A stretch of 64,000 nt of DNA from Plasmopara viticola (lineage: Eukaryota > Oomycota > Peronosporomycetes > Peronosporales > Peronosporaceae). Shown piece by piece: positions 37,401 through 50,035 of the stretch. Position numbers and translations under genes: made by a program. The stretch covers positions 462,336 to 526,335 of the forward strand of contig MBPM02000060.1 in assembly GCA_001695595.3 (NCBI GenBank). The letters are read 5' to 3'. Each line of letters starts with the position of its first letter. Within the stretch, counting starts at the first letter, position 1. Under the pieces are notes generated by a model. That model searched no databases, had not been told where the DNA came from, and saw only the letters and a list, made by a program, of their open reading frames with translations.

Positions 37401-40400
37401 ACAAACTAATAAACGCTCCGATCAAGCTGCAGTGACACGCTAAAATTGACGCAGTCAGAAGCGTCGCAATGGACGCGAAACGATGTATCTCGACTGGCAT
37501 GTCTAGCCTGCTGCGGGCTGACATCTGTGCACTATATAACATTTCGGTCCTGGCTCTACAAATATCACTTGGTTTACTTCTTAATTTTAAAGGCCAGACA
37601 AAGGATTGCATAGCCAGCACTTAACCTGCGTAAATCCTTGATGAGGCCTACTCACTTTTCTTTTAAAAGGCGGAGTTAACAGCTTTTACGCATGGCTGTG
37701 TTTGCACAATTACTACACAACAGCTCTATTAAATGTAATTACTCTTCTCATTACAAACTTTTGCGCAATATTCTCCGCGGCATATTTTGCATCACTCATA
37801 TTGCATTGGTGTTTCTACTTACCTGGGTTATTGAATGACTTGACGCATGTTCTACGTTTCCTTCAAACATTCTAAGCGAGTTTTTAGTCCTTAATACAGA
37901 CCAGTGATACTTCGAGGTAGAGCTTTGGATCGCAAAACTTTTAACTACTTACACGCACGTTGCGACACAAGTAAAATTGTAGACAACACTTAGTAGGCTA
38001 TAATTGGTAGCTCATACCCGCTTCTCTTCTTCAGTTGTAGCTTTAGTTCCCATCAATTTCATCACGTTTACTTATAGTCCGTAATTTGACCTTCCAAATC
38101 TACTAAATTATACGGGTTCGTCGATAGTCGCTAGCTTTCAAGTTTTACATCAGTGACGAGAAGTAATCTAATTTTAGCTCGAATGGAACCAAAACAAGTA
38201 CGAATAAGCGACAGGTTTGTGGCCATCTTCGCCATTTATTTATCGTTGACGTAAATTAAGATTTCCGACCTTTGTCAAATACTACAGCGATTTATGCTCG
38301 CAGATCGCTATCTGACTGACTCCGAAAGCGGAAGTAGTCTACATAATATAATCTAAATCATAATTTACTGCTCCAAACGTAAATTGATATCTTTTCACGT
38401 ATATTGATTAAAAGATTGTTACACGAATGTGCTAGAACCACTATTTTTCAGTGTAATTTTTACAAATATGCCTCCAGCATTGGTCATCAGGCCATCTACT
38501 TACCACTTCAGTATTCAATACTGCCTTTTTAATTTTGCTTAACAATTTCACTTGATTGTGTCACAAAGTTTGCATGAAATACAGGCTAGTGTGACAGATA
38601 GCGGGTCCATGTGACCTCGATACATAAACTCAGTAAATGGCCTTCTTGATCGTTAGACTACAAAGTATATTGATGTCAGCTTAACAGACTTATCTTGGTT
38701 GATCAAATATTTAAAAAGAACGTTTAATTTTTTGGATTCAATTGATCACCTTCTTAATAATCGACATCAACCTCTCCAGAAAGCTTTACTCGTACGTTTG
38801 TGCGTATACTGTCTTTGATGCTCGGTGTAATTATAAATATATCTTCCCCTCAGTAGTTGATGTGTTTTTTTCCACTCTGACGAGAGAAAAGCATGCCTGT
38901 GGAAGCAACATCATAACAGTAAGTTTCTGCCTTAAAATTGATGTCTTGCTTCGCTTCTTACACTTTAGCCTTCGACCGATTAAAAACAAAGAATACAAGG
39001 CTGTAGATAACATTGTCCTCTGTCATGAGAAATATGAACACTTCGAAAATTGCGATATCGCGGTTGCGTCCCGCAATAAATGTCACTAAATTTAATGCGA
39101 TATATAAATATTCTAACACCTGTTTCAAGATATTGTAATCGTACTTCTGTAAGCTTATAAAAAGATAAATAACCAAACAAGCATCGTTTGCATACTATAT
39201 TAATTTGCCGCGGTGGCAGTAATAAAATGAACAAACGTAAACTTATAGATATAAGCTATAGTAAGGCCATATTTTCAGTAAGGCATTACGATTTGGCCAG
39301 CAGAGAGCACAAATGCGAAGCAAGTAGAGGTCAACGACACCACAAAAAGACTGCGCAAACGTTACAAAGTTGCTAATCCTAAGACGAAGAAGCAATTATA
39401 ATTGTGAGTTTATATTGTATAGTATATATTAATTTTTTTTAGGAATATCGAAGACTTCATTTTGCAATCGGGATGCAAATAATGCAATACAAAGACTAAC
39501 CAATTTGTTACATTTTGATCGTATCTTCACAAGCGCCAAAATTCTCTTTCACGATTAATCCTGTGACAAATACCTCAGTGTGCAAATTCGCATGGATACA
39601 AATAATATTCATTTCGTGCACTCAAGCCACTATTCCTTTGAACCTCGGCTTTATATAATAGACCCTAGAATACATTATAAAGAAGAGGACGTAAACTCGT
39701 ATGAACTTTACTTCAAATGACGGCTTGGTCATAACAAAGACTAGACAAATGGCGAATGGTCTTACAGTCAATCAGATCATTTAGCGATAACCAACTAATA
39801 TTCAAGAAAATTGTTATGGTTTACAAAGACGCCTCTGCATCAAACACGTCCTTTAGGTCTTAAATGTGCTGGCGTCTCGTGCCTTGCGACAATCTCTCAC
39901 ATAAGGATACTTTTTTGCATGCATCATTGAGCAATTAGCTATACTGGTGCTTATCATCTTTGTCACCAATAGGTTTAGGTGTCTGACAGTGACTGGGGAA
40001 GGAGACTATCACTTCAAAGTCATTTATGCCTTTGTGGACTTCTGATCTACCCACCTTCTTGTGCCCACAACGCAGCAAAAAATTGTCGAACGAATCTTAT
40101 CGCTCAAGGGTAAATCTTCGAAGGGGTTAGACGTTTTGACAAAATCACAATCCAAGCCAAAGGCACCACCGGTCAATACAGGAATTACATTTGAGTATAA
40201 AGACTCGATTTGAGTTGCTGTCATTTGTAATGTCAGTCGCGACAAAAACCAGGACAATTGTAGTGAAGGCAGATAAGACAACACCGTACACCGTGTCAGG
40301 GTGAGCCCATTTTCTTAAATTACTGGCGCGTTGGCTAGGGGATTTGTAGCTTACCCATTCTTAGGTATCGATGCAAGTAGAGGTTCACTCACTGGTCCGA

Positions 40401-41007
40401 GCAGAAAGAGTTGACCTTTCTTATAGGTATTGCCTTACTGACGCAGGCTACGATTTGGGCAGTCCCCTTATCTGGTTTGCGCACCGCTAATGCTATCTGG
40501 AAGCCAACCCCCGCGAGCGTACATGCTCACGCGACGAAAGTTGTCTCGAATAATTCTAGTATTCAGCACGACATATGAGTGCTTCACAGAGGTGTGGGGC
40601 ATCTCAGGACACATGTAAGACTTGGAGTGCTAGATAAGTACATCATCATCGCCTTGGTAAGATTAATGCTGTAAGACCAAATTGTGAATGGTCCAATAAA
40701 TCGAACTTTCTTTGTTCTTATTCTCTAAGATCAGTTTCTGAGAATAATTCATCCCGCCCATAATTGAGACAATTTGACCTTGTTTGATCGATGACCTTTT
40801 GATGGTTTTAGGCGGATGTATTTGTATAATTAGCCGTTCCGATTACATTCAGTTGACTATTAGTTAAGTGAGGTAACAGTATCCGTAAGAAAGCTGGTCT
40901 CATCCAGAGATCTGATGAAGTAAAAAGGTTTTATGCCGCTTCTTTGTAAATAGTTAGCAGAACACAATAGTACTTTACCTATACAAACAAATGGAGCTCA
41001 TTGTTGA
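34481..41007. other. Long region without a recognisable gene
   Basis: Short frames only. A stretch at 39990-40110 recalls the SDSDW / SKKQ blocks of copia RNase H, but only weakly. No LTR pair was found by eye. Confidence 0.4.
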
Positions 41008-41253
41008 GTGCAACCAAAATATTGTCAACTTGATCAACAACCGCGTGAAATTGTAGATGTATGCTCAAATGTAACTTTTTTCGGCAAAAAAACGCTTCAA
41101 TTTGGTAGAATTATTGTCCGCACGGATGTTAACAACGTTATGCTGTCAGACGCGAATGACATTGTTTTAGTCGATCCAGCACTTTTGCGCAGCCTTAATG
41201 AGTATGCGAAGACAGGCACTGCGATTTTGCCAGACCCAACAGTCAGCAAATAG
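41008..41253 (+). pseudogene. Unrecognised 81-residue frame, probably a gene fragment
   Basis: The frame has a protein-like composition (FGRIIVRTDVNN, DANDIVLVDPALL). A second open piece at about 41486-41615 (GLYKKIENDFSHDAYKILDE) lies downstream in a different register. They could be two pieces of one decayed or spliced gene. I do not recognise the family, and neither piece has a clear start or splice context. Confidence 0.25.
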
Positions 41254-41907
41254 TTTAATACTTTTGAAATTGAAGATTTTGCGAGCAATCGGTAAGGTTG
41301 TTCGCCTTGATATTCATTTTTTTCGGAATTTGCTTTTGAATCGCGCCATCTCAATCAATCTGAGCGGCTATCGAGCTCTAAAAAATACGCTGAAGTTCAG
41401 CGCCATCGGAGGATACATCAGGCGTGCGTGTACGATAAATAAAGCTTTAGACTGCAAAAGAGTACAAGTACCAATTATTTGACAAAGCGTCGGGTAAGGG
41501 CAACTGCGCGCAGTGAAGTTGTCGGGTTATATAAAAAAATCGAAAATGATTTCTCGCACGATGCATACAAGATATTGGATGAACTTGATATAGTAGGCAC
41601 GGAGATTGTACACTAATCAGCTTAGTACCTAAGAGCATCGTGAGCAGCTTAACTTAATCTGGAACTAAAAATTAGATCTCTATATCTTCTTTTTACACAA
41701 AGTGATAAAGTGAAATGCGTTCCCGTTTGATTTATTTTACCTAGAATTGAATAATTATCTCTAATAAATAACTATTTCTAAGCACTAATTAAGTGATTCG
41801 CCCGAACTCTTCATCATGTTATTACAGTGAGACTGCGTTTAGATACGTTTTAAATCGACCTCATAAGTTTACCAAACCTCAAGAAGCATGGATACTAAGA
41901 CTTTAAT

Positions 41908-43347
41908 ATGTGGCAAAAAACAGGGAAAATTACGCTGGCGACGGCAACTCCAGGCTTGACGACATTGCAGACGACGTGGATGTCGGTGCATGCAGCGGAA
42001 AATCGGAAAGTGAGTGCCAAGGAAAGCATCATGGGAGGTGTGGGCGATGAAGAGTCAGTTTATGGGCTGGGCGTATTTGGTGGTGCGCAGACGTCTGCGG
42101 GCTCGCTTGACGCGAAAGACAACATGTACACAAAGATGCCTGTATTAGCTTCTAAGTTCCCCATGACCACTGCCACAAAATTGCAAACTGAGGCGAGCAG
42201 TGGATCAGAAGTGGTGATCACCCAGGAGTCCGAGACCATGTCGAAAATGAATTCCAATAGAGGGACTGACAGCGAGCACAATAAGCCTGCACCCACAGAG
42301 GCGGTAGAAATTTTTAATGCTAGTATAAGCACGGAGAAGATGCCAACAGATTCTTTAATGCAAACGAAAGAACCTGTAGTGCTGGGGGGTGCTACAACGA
42401 AGCCATCTCTGCGTACGTATGACCCCACGTCAATACCAGACGCCATGATCAATGGTGCTGCAGAGATTCGGGGTCCCGTTTTTCTTAATCAAGGCAGTAA
42501 CCCCTTTATTCTTGTTATTCTGGCGGGATTTTGCTGTATATTTATGCTACTCTGGGGACGAAATAGACGTTGCAGCACAACTTCTAGCTTGGGCGCGCCG
42601 GAAGATGCTAATGCGAAGGGGCCCAAGGCGCAGTACATGAAAATACCAGAAGAGCAACCATTTGGCCGAAGTCAAAGCGACGATGATGAATTTTGTGACG
42701 ATTTTGAGGAGGGTGATTTTGTGAACGATCGCGACGAATGGGACAATTGGGAAGGTAATTCCGTGCAATCTCGAGTGCCTCAATTAAATCCTTTTATTTC
42801 AGCACTCAACTTTTCGTCTCCTATACCGCTGCAGCAAGAGGTTATTTGTCACGCTCCTACCAAGCTAGCGCAAGCTCTAACTTTCACTTCTCAGGAGCAC
42901 ATTGCAACTGCTGAAAAAAGGCAATTTGTTTGTTCAAGCGTTGAATCTACCGGCTCTACTGACTCGCTAAAGGTCCCAGTAAGTGATGGGCCCAATAGCG
43001 ATTGCGTTGAAGCAATAAAAATGGAAAAAGAAGTCGAGAGCACCGGCGATTTGTTCAGCGTACGTTTTGCTTGTTATGTCGAGCAGTGACGTATACTAAT
43101 TTTTCGCGTCAAATTGTAGCAATTTGGCATGATACCGACGTTCAAAAAGAGAACAGTAACTTCTGCTATGCTGGCTGATGCAAACGTGTCTCCTGCTTTC
43201 CAGCTTGAAATGAAGGTCACACCATGTCCTGCGTCATCATTGCCTATGGCTACTGAGTCGTCGGCATTGTTTACTGTCGCAATTGACGACGACCTTGATG
43301 CTGAGGACGAATGGGGAGAAGATGACGAGTGGGTAAATAGTAGTTGA
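41908..43347 (+). CDS. Single-pass membrane protein with acidic tryptophan motifs, two exons
   Basis: Exon 1 is 41908-43059 and exon 2 is 43120-43347. A 60-bp phase-0 intron (GTACGT ... ACTAAT ... TTGTAG) joins them, giving 459 residues. Without splicing the frame would end nine codons later. The N-terminal half is Ser/Thr-rich and low complexity. One membrane helix lies at about 198-216 (NPFILVILAGFCCIFMLLW), followed by basic RNRR. The C-terminal cytoplasmic part has acidic blocks with tryptophans: DRDEWDNWE near 280 and EDEWGEDDEW at the very end. Paired Trp in acidic context is seen in adaptor-binding tails of Golgi/endosome proteins such as EBAG9, so trafficking is a guess. The N terminus may be incomplete: no signal peptide is seen, and another frame near 41930-42010 is also open. 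Confidence 0.75.
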
Positions 43348-44659
43348 TTGCAACTCTGTCGGGCCAACGTCAATAATAAGCAGCTACAAGATGACTACTA
43401 CACGATTTTTGTCTAGACTTGTAGTGTCGATATTCAAAGTAAAGAATCACTGTGCTAGAGTAAGGGCACCAGACGTCTCCGCACTGAGCCTGGCTGCTTA
43501 TTGCAATATCTTCATTCGTGAAGCGAGAAAAACATTTCGTTGCTGCTTAAGAAATAAAGTGTCTCACGTTGCGGCCTACGTTGTCGAGTAGCTTTGTAAA
43601 TATCAAGATTTTCTCCACTTAAAACTCTGGCGACAAACAACTCTGAAATAAGCTCTTTTGGGCCTCTAATAGCTTACTTAAAACCTCACGTCGCCTGCAA
43701 GTTGTTGTAAAAACGGCAACATTAGCGAAAGTAGCCCAACAAAAGTAGCCCAACATTGCTAAATTAAAGCGACAGCGGAACAACCTTTACCCCCGAACCG
43801 GGTTTGCCACCGCGTTGCTATAAAAGTACCATTAAAGCATTTGACAAATCGCCGTGAAGAGAAATTAATAGACCAAACAGCTACGCGTAGCGTAGTCGTA
43901 TTACGCACAGAAATCCAACAATAGACCGGACAGCACGAAATCACCTAAGCCCAAGATTTGAAAGCCTGATCTCCAGTTTAGCGTCTTAAGAATATATGCA
44001 TCGACTTTGAGGTAAACCGAAGACCATGCAAAGTTGTACGTGTAAAGTGACAATAGTAGGAAATTTGCTACCTTAAAATTTGGTAGACGGGCAGTCCGGA
44101 AAAAGCACGTGAAACATCCACAAAAATAACTGCAATCTCGTCAGAAACCAAAAGAGCGCTATTCATTAGACGTCGCACCACGGTAGCTTGCGCAAGAACC
44201 TTCCAAAAACGACGCATAAGCCCTAAATTTTTATCGTTCACAGCGCGGCATAAACAAGTCGATGCCGAAGTGAGCTGCCACCACAATCACCACATCGATA
44301 AGTAATAGAAAAGCGACATATTCTGAGCCAAGCAGCACGATTATTACAGCAAGCCAAGAATTATAATCATGCTATAACTCTAAGGCTTGCTCGTCGTGTT
44401 CCACTTGAGCTTGCGCGACCACGACTATAGAAGTGGCACCAGCTATTTGCACAGCTTTCAGCAATATGTTTGTGCATTTGTAGGTGGGATACAACAAGCG
44501 CAGCACACTAGCATATTGAGATTTCCAAAGGGCACACATGTGTGGTGGCCACTTGCTATTACTTGTGCTGGACCGCATACCAGCATCGGCTATCGACGCG
44601 GCCAAATTAAATCAATGGTGTCAGAGTTCCATACCACCTTACCAAAGCCCCGAAAGCGA
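43348..44659. other. Intergenic, nothing firm
   Basis: On the minus strand at about 44300-44360 an open piece encodes a hydrophobic stretch (LLLIDVVIVVAAHFGI), and 44372-44605 is open in another frame. These may be exons of a membrane-protein gene together with 44737-45015, but I could not find splice sites that join them. Confidence 0.3.
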
Positions 44660-44721
44660 CTATAAACCGTCGACTAATCATCTTCAGAAGCTATAAACCG
44701 TCGACTAATCATCTTCAGAAG
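44660..44721 (+). repeat. 31-bp tandem duplication
   Basis: Two perfect adjacent copies, 44660-44690 and 44691-44721. The unit starts CTATAAACCGTCGAC. Confidence 0.9.
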
Positions 44722-44736
44722 CTCAGGTTAACGCTC

Positions 44737-45015
44737 CTAGCTCCTACGCATATATGCTTTCCATGTAAGTACGGCGGCCGCAATCCACAAGTAGAACAGT
44801 GGGATTATCCGGCATATCGAGCGAACTTGACTTGCGAGGCCGGACACTGAAGGCTGATAAGGTGCCATTACTATCGACTTCCAACAGCTCCCTTTATAAC
44901 ATGCAGTGCTTATCCCACTTGCATTGTACACGAGTAAGTAGCTTGCATGACTCACATCTTTTAGCTTCTGAGCCCGAAGCGATTTGCCACAGCCTTCCCA
45001 CACGACACTCAACAC
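44737..45015 (-). CDS. Possible C-terminal exon of a membrane protein
   Basis: A 92-residue frame, open further upstream, with a hydrophobic segment near its end (IIPLFYLWIAAAVLTW) followed by KAYMRRS. The order of a polar region, one helix and a short basic tail looks like a type I membrane protein terminus. No homology is recognised, and the gene may be multi-exon or decayed. Confidence 0.25.
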   Translation of the reverse strand: MLSVVWEGCGKSLRAQKLKDVSHASYLLVYNASGISTACYKGSCWKSIVMAPYQPSVSGLASQVRSICRIIPLFYLWIAAAVLTWKAYMRRS

Positions 45016-45869
45016 GTCAGTTGCAGCAACAGGGTGAAGTGGAGAAGTAGCGACCGCTATTTTAAACTTTCATTTGTAATACTTAAAATCTAATTGAGCT
45101 GTTGGGTACCACAGATTGTAGCCTTTCCGCCATAGTGACATTAGAAAAATCCGAAACCACGTCTCCACAATTTATCAGCGTCTGACCACGCCTCCACAAT
45201 CAGCCGAGATTATAGGCTTTGAAGCTGACTTTCCATTAAAACGGAGCCAGTAAACAATGATAGCCCCATAGTTTTTATAGTGCTCATATTGGCTGACCAA
45301 ATAATCTATTGTCATAAATATATTTGTCTTGACGGTCTCCTTAAAAATAAGGATAATGACCGAGAGATCGTCCTGTGCGACCTTGAAACCAATTTCAAGC
45401 CCAAACAGTTTGAGTAATTACCCAAATTCTCGCTAAGGCATATAGAACCGCCTTTCCGCATCTGCTGAACGCGCAGTTCGTTGCTGCTAAAAAAGCGAAG
45501 AATTGTTGACTTTTATGAAGAAGCCTTCCTGCTGCTAAGCGACTAGGCTACTCATCTTTTCAAGTTTTACGAGTAAATTGTAAGCTCTAGGGCTGAAGTA
45601 GCATTGCCCGGTGGCAACGCCTACTACAGGGTCTAATCGGGTAAAGCTTAACTCCTCCACTTTTAAAGGCTTAATTTGATTTGTCCCTTCGCAACCACAC
45701 CAAAATGGCAAAGTTCTTTAGGTGCGCGTTTAATCGCATTCTCTTGCTGAAGGGGGGGGGGCTAAAAGCTACGCAGTCAACCGTGACTTCAGTTGGTACA
45801 TATGACGATGCTTTAAAGAGAAAGCATGTTCAGCATTAACACTTAGAATCCTCTGCCAAACGTCACACG

Positions 45870-45968
45870 AACAAACGACAAAAGAGCGAAGCACAAGAGC
45901 GTACGGATACTATCGTGACAAAAATAGACCTGTTCAAGACTTTAAAGTTGGCGATTTATTTCTTGTAA
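45870..45968 (+). pseudogene. Ty3/gypsy integrase C-terminal remnant
   Basis: The frame reads YGYYRDKNRPVQDFKVGD then LFLVM before a stop; this matches the Y-DKNRRPV-FKVGDLVLL block that ends gypsy integrases. Downstream sequence to about 47030 has further pieces in several frames, none intact. Confidence 0.55.
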
Positions 45969-47039
45969 TGTAGCACTCGAAATATTTTTAGCAACTTTCC
46001 ATCCGGTGAGCTTAGAGATTTGCCAGCGTCGAGACTTTCTGACCTGCAAGAGAGAGAAGCGTGTTTCGTAGTATATATATGGGCTGAAAGACTTGACAGC
46101 AGGGTGCCACTTTCCGAGCGAGTCAGGATGACTGTGTTCATGAGCAGTCTGGAGTAAGTTTGCTTCACTCTCAACATTAAGGGAGCCGAACACTTTGAAC
46201 GAGCTGCACAAATTGCTTTCGAAGAACTCTACAGTCATAGACGCGCTAGCTCCTTTGGAAAATCGTTTCTCGCTTTTGAACATATAGTAATGGATTTGTG
46301 GGCATGCATACTTCTTATTGGGGCTAAGTGAATTCGAGCAATGTGACTTTTCTGCTTTGACCATGGCAAGCAGTAGCGTTGCAAAGGCCTGGTCCTAAAT
46401 TTTATCCTATGGCTAAAAGGGTTCGTTAGCTGAAGCCGTGCCTTCAGAACCAGATAAAACTGGTCAATGGTAGGAGCTGGGAGCTCTGCGGAAAAAAAGT
46501 GCAACCCCGTGATGGATGTGAGGTCGACACACACCGTAGAAACCAACCCTAAAGTTCTTTGTAGCTCTCGAGAAAAAATGTGCAGCAATGAGTTTGTGGC
46601 TGTACACGCTACAATAAACAATTTTAAGTTTTGATTGAGTCTGCCGCGTCGAAAATTTTGCATGCTGGCAAGATTGTGATCAATTAGACTGATATTTCAA
46701 TATAGAGCAACGGAAGAAGTCAGTTTAATTTCTATTGGCTTACAGAACGGCTTAATATGCCCCTGAGCCAAAATAGACCTAAATTTGAAATTTGAGGATC
46801 CATCGGAACAAACTTATTTTTTGTCTTTGACACGGACGAGTATGACGTGAGTAATTCTGAAAATGTCGTAGTGAAGAAAGCCCGACTACTGGATTTATAA
46901 GCGGAACACGGCCGTAAGAGCCGGCCGCTCAATCTGGGAATACGGGGCTTAATGAGTCATGTTTTCATCCCTAATAAACGTGCAGCTCCTTTAAATGAGA
47001 CCCTAAACACTCAAACGCTCGAAAAATATAGAAAAGGTT

Positions 47040-47933
47040 TGACTGGCTCACGCAAACAATTAGCTGAATAGTGCTAAGGTACCTGCACAAAAGTCATTTC
47101 AGAGCAAGACGTGCTGTTGAACAACTTGTGTAGGCGTACGTGTACAGTGCACTAGGTTCGGTGGACGGCTACTACCAATTTCAAATAAAGAGGAGGTGAT
47201 ACTCTCCACGACAGTTAGTACGTTTAAGGTGTAATACGGGAGTGGCTAGTGTTGACACAAGGGCTATAATATAACAGGCGACATTAATCATTTAGTCACA
47301 CAATTGATTCGACCGTTGAGGGGGTTTTCTAAAGGACTAATTGAGGCCACCTGAGACAAGATTTTGAATTCATGACGACATAGATAGTTTAAGGCAACAT
47401 TGACACATGTGCCTTTTTTTAGATAAAAGGGATTAAACTTCTCGGCTACTATTCTAGCAGCCATGGATACAGCACCCTACCTTATCTTACGGCTATTTTA
47501 GCAAATTTGATAATGTGAAATTAGGATTAGCCAGCAGTTTGTGCAAACACAGTACTGACTATTTAGGTCTAGCGATGCTCTATTGATAAACGAATTTAGA
47601 GTGGTGGTAAAAGAGCCAGCATCAGAATGCTTTTAAGTCCTAAGCGAAAATTTGTTCAGGCCTTGATCGATGAGATTAAGGTGCTGAGCGTCATTTTTTA
47701 TGCTTTCGACTGCATTTTTGCAAATCGATAAAGACGGAAATAAGTAAGTCATCTCGCCCTGATCCAGGCAGATTATGAGTGTTGAGCGAAACTACCCTGT
47801 TCATGACAAGGGCTTGCTCACTATGAAGCAAGCACTGGCAAAGCTATATCTTTGGGTTTTCAAAGCTTTTGTGGTCTTTTCAGACCATGCATCTGTGAGT
47901 GTGGCGGTTAATACGCCTCACGTGACTGAATAA
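47040..47933 (+). pseudogene. Ty3/gypsy RT and RNase H remnant
   Basis: VDGYYQFQIK at about 47162-47191 matches the RT block (V)DGYYQILMR and is followed, after a frameshift, by LSTTVST (compare LTAVSTP). The clearest piece is 47775-47933: SVERNYPVHDKGLLTMKQAL, then FVVFSDHAS and NTPHVTE, in the order of oomycete gypsy RNase H. A TAA at 47931 and frameshifts upstream show that it is dead. It lies beside an integrase remnant at 45.9 kb that must come from a different copy, since integrase follows RNase H in this class. Confidence 0.65.
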
Positions 47934-48296
47934 AGATGATCATGAGCGAGTTATCTTGTTCCCGGCCAGACAGCATTAAGCTGTGTATCAAAATTTCCTT
48001 TTTTAACAAGTAGCTACTTAGCCTTTAAGGTCAATGTTCTTATGTTCGTGTTTTCATCTATACCAGATTATAATTTGGTCCCGCATCAGCAGTATTAAAA
48101 GCTCTTTTGACGAAGTCAAAGTCGAAGTTAAAGTCAGTGTATAAGTCAAATGAAAAGGCAGGGTTAAGGGTTTGCCTCCAACACTTGAACTAGCACCTTT
48201 TTTGTGTAAGGACTTGCAGCAGGTGTAGGGAGGCAATACAAACAAAGTGATGTCAAATGCAATAGGATGGTGGCTCATATGAATTAAGGTTTGGGC
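47934..48296. other. Junction between decayed gypsy DNA and the subtelomeric PLE array
   Basis: No gene. The first sequence shared with PLE family B begins at about 48297 with TTTAGGAT. Confidence 0.4.
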
Positions 48297-49971
48297 TTTA
48301 GGATGTAGTAAATTAAAAAAGTTACTACACAAACTTGATTTTTTTAAAGAATATAATCTCGAAATGATCCGGTATGACTAATTCTTTTGCTGGCTAGTAG
48401 CAATTGAAGAAGGAACAAAGTTATAAAAAGCTAAGTTCTTTGCATAGCTATAAGCCTCCCTTGTACTGCGACTAGCAAATAGCGTCAGCGCATTCCTACT
48501 ATCTGACCTGTCTACTTGGAATTTGCTGGTTTTCCCTGAATTCGACTTGGTGGGCGGCTTTCCAACTTGGCGAGACCGGTAGCGTCCGCTTTTCCGTTTG
48601 CGCATGGCCTTTCCTTTTGAGGCTTTGCCGATTTCTTCTGCTGCTGGGGCTTTGCAGTTTTTGTTATGCGCTGATCGGTGCCCTTTGACGACCGGCTCTG
48701 TCGTTTAACGCTTCCTTGAGCCGCGACACTTGATTTTTCAGTGGTCGCAGCTCCTGCTGGATGCGCTTGTTGACGAGCTCCTGGACAGAGGTTGCCATGG
48801 GCGTTTCTGATTAAATGTCCATGGCTGTCGCTCGTTTGGCTTCCTTAGCGGCTTTGGCCCTCTCCATAGTGACTTGTTTAATCGCTAAGTCGTAGCGAAG
48901 CTGAGTCAGTCGTGTGTCAAGGAGGGCCTTGGCCATGAGGAAGTCAGTGACCGCCACCGAGTTTTGTCCACTGGGAGAAGTAATTGCACTTTCCCATGGC
49001 GGCCCCGATGGAATAAAATGGTGTGAAAATCTTCATAAAAAAACTTATCTCTATAATTGCATTTACTATCTCAAGTTCATTCTGATGTAAATTCAGTTCA
49101 GCCGTCGTTGCAGTCTTAATGATTCCTGCTAAAGACTTTTCGTTTTCGGCGAGTTGCTGATTGAATTGGGCGCGCAAAGTTGCAGCACTATCAGTAATTT
49201 CGAGCTCTTTAGACACGTTCAAGGAAATCTTAGTCTTCACAGAGCGGGGCGGACCCAGCTCAAGGCGTTGAAGAGCTAGCTGCATAGACTTGATTCTAGC
49301 AGTAAGATTCCTGTAGCGTTTGGTCGTAAAGTCGATGATACTCAACACGTTTTGCGGCGGACTGCGGCGAGTCGGATTACTCGGGTCCATCCTTAAGTGT
49401 AGTAACCTAGTTGTAATCAGGCTAGGTCGGATGTTGAGTGGCGTAACAGCCGGCTATTTCGAGCACAGTCTGTTATTCGTCGCGGTCGGCCGGTCGGCTC
49501 TGTCGGACGTTGGCCGTGGGTCTTGACTTGGACCTTGACTTGAAGCCGGCCGATTTTTGGTCGACCGGCTGGCTTGAGGGTAGGACTTGAAGCCGGGTGG
49601 CTTGTTGGTCGACCGGTGACTTGATCGTGTTCGGATCTTTTTCTTGTTCTTCGCACTTGGTCGGGCCCTAAGTCGGGTCCTAAGTCGGGTCTTTGGTCGT
49701 CCGTCGGATCTTGGCCGTCGGATACCAACAATCTTTTGACGTATTTCCCTAATAATGTTCCATTTTATGTCGAATGAAAGAGGAAAAAACGAAGGAGAAA
49801 ATATCCTGAACTAGCTTTTGACTTATGGGAAATGTCAAATCTAGGGGAGTGTAACTTCTCCGCCTACCTCCTCAAAGCACTTTCAAGTTTTACGTAAACC
49901 ACGGCACTTTTTTTGTTCGATACGGAGACGCACTAGGCTCACGTATCCAGAGTGCTGGTCACTCACACTCC
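48297..49971 (-). mobile_element. PLE family B, copy B1 (RT deleted, 5'-truncated)
   Basis: 48297-48391 matches the 3' end of B2 (54845-54940). The sequence then jumps, at GCTGG/CTAGTAGCAATTG, to the position equivalent to 56890 in B2, removing about 1.9 kb with the whole RT core. From there it follows B2 through ORF1 and the 5' region until CACTCCTG, where a TTTAGGG tract takes over. It is the centromere-most and oldest-looking unit. Confidence 0.75.
48378..49390 (-). pseudogene. Family B ORF1, copy B1
   Basis: Starts MDPSNPTRRSPPQN at 49390. It is Gln/Glu/Lys-rich with heptad-like stretches (about residues 85-105, and a second around VNKRIQQELRPL), then a Lys/Arg-rich tail. Coding is broken: the first frame stops at 48944, a TAA interrupts near 48810, and a one-base deletion shifts the frame in the tail. 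The terminal piece (48378-48605) runs in one frame from ORF1-like PPTKSNSGK into what in B2 is the RT-frame leader (RSDSRNALTLFASRSTRE). Likely an RNA-binding, coiled-coil partner of RT; the function is inferred. Confidence 0.55.
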
Positions 49972-50035
49972 TGGGTTTAGGGTTTAGGGATCAGAATATA
50001 GGGTTTAGGGTTTAAGGTCTAGGGTGGTGTTCACC
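49972..50035 (+). repeat. Degenerate telomeric repeat tract
   Basis: GGGTTTAGGG units with several substitutions, separating B1 from A4. The degeneracy fits an old, internalised telomere. Confidence 0.8.

Noticed and set aside
39960..40320. Possible Ty1/copia RNase H (SDSDW ... SKK)
   Set aside because: Only two short blocks match, in different frames; too weak to call.
44040..45015. A spliced multi-pass membrane protein gene on the minus strand
   Set aside because: Hydrophobic pieces exist in several frames, but no splice sites join them without stops; only the last piece is listed, at low confidence.
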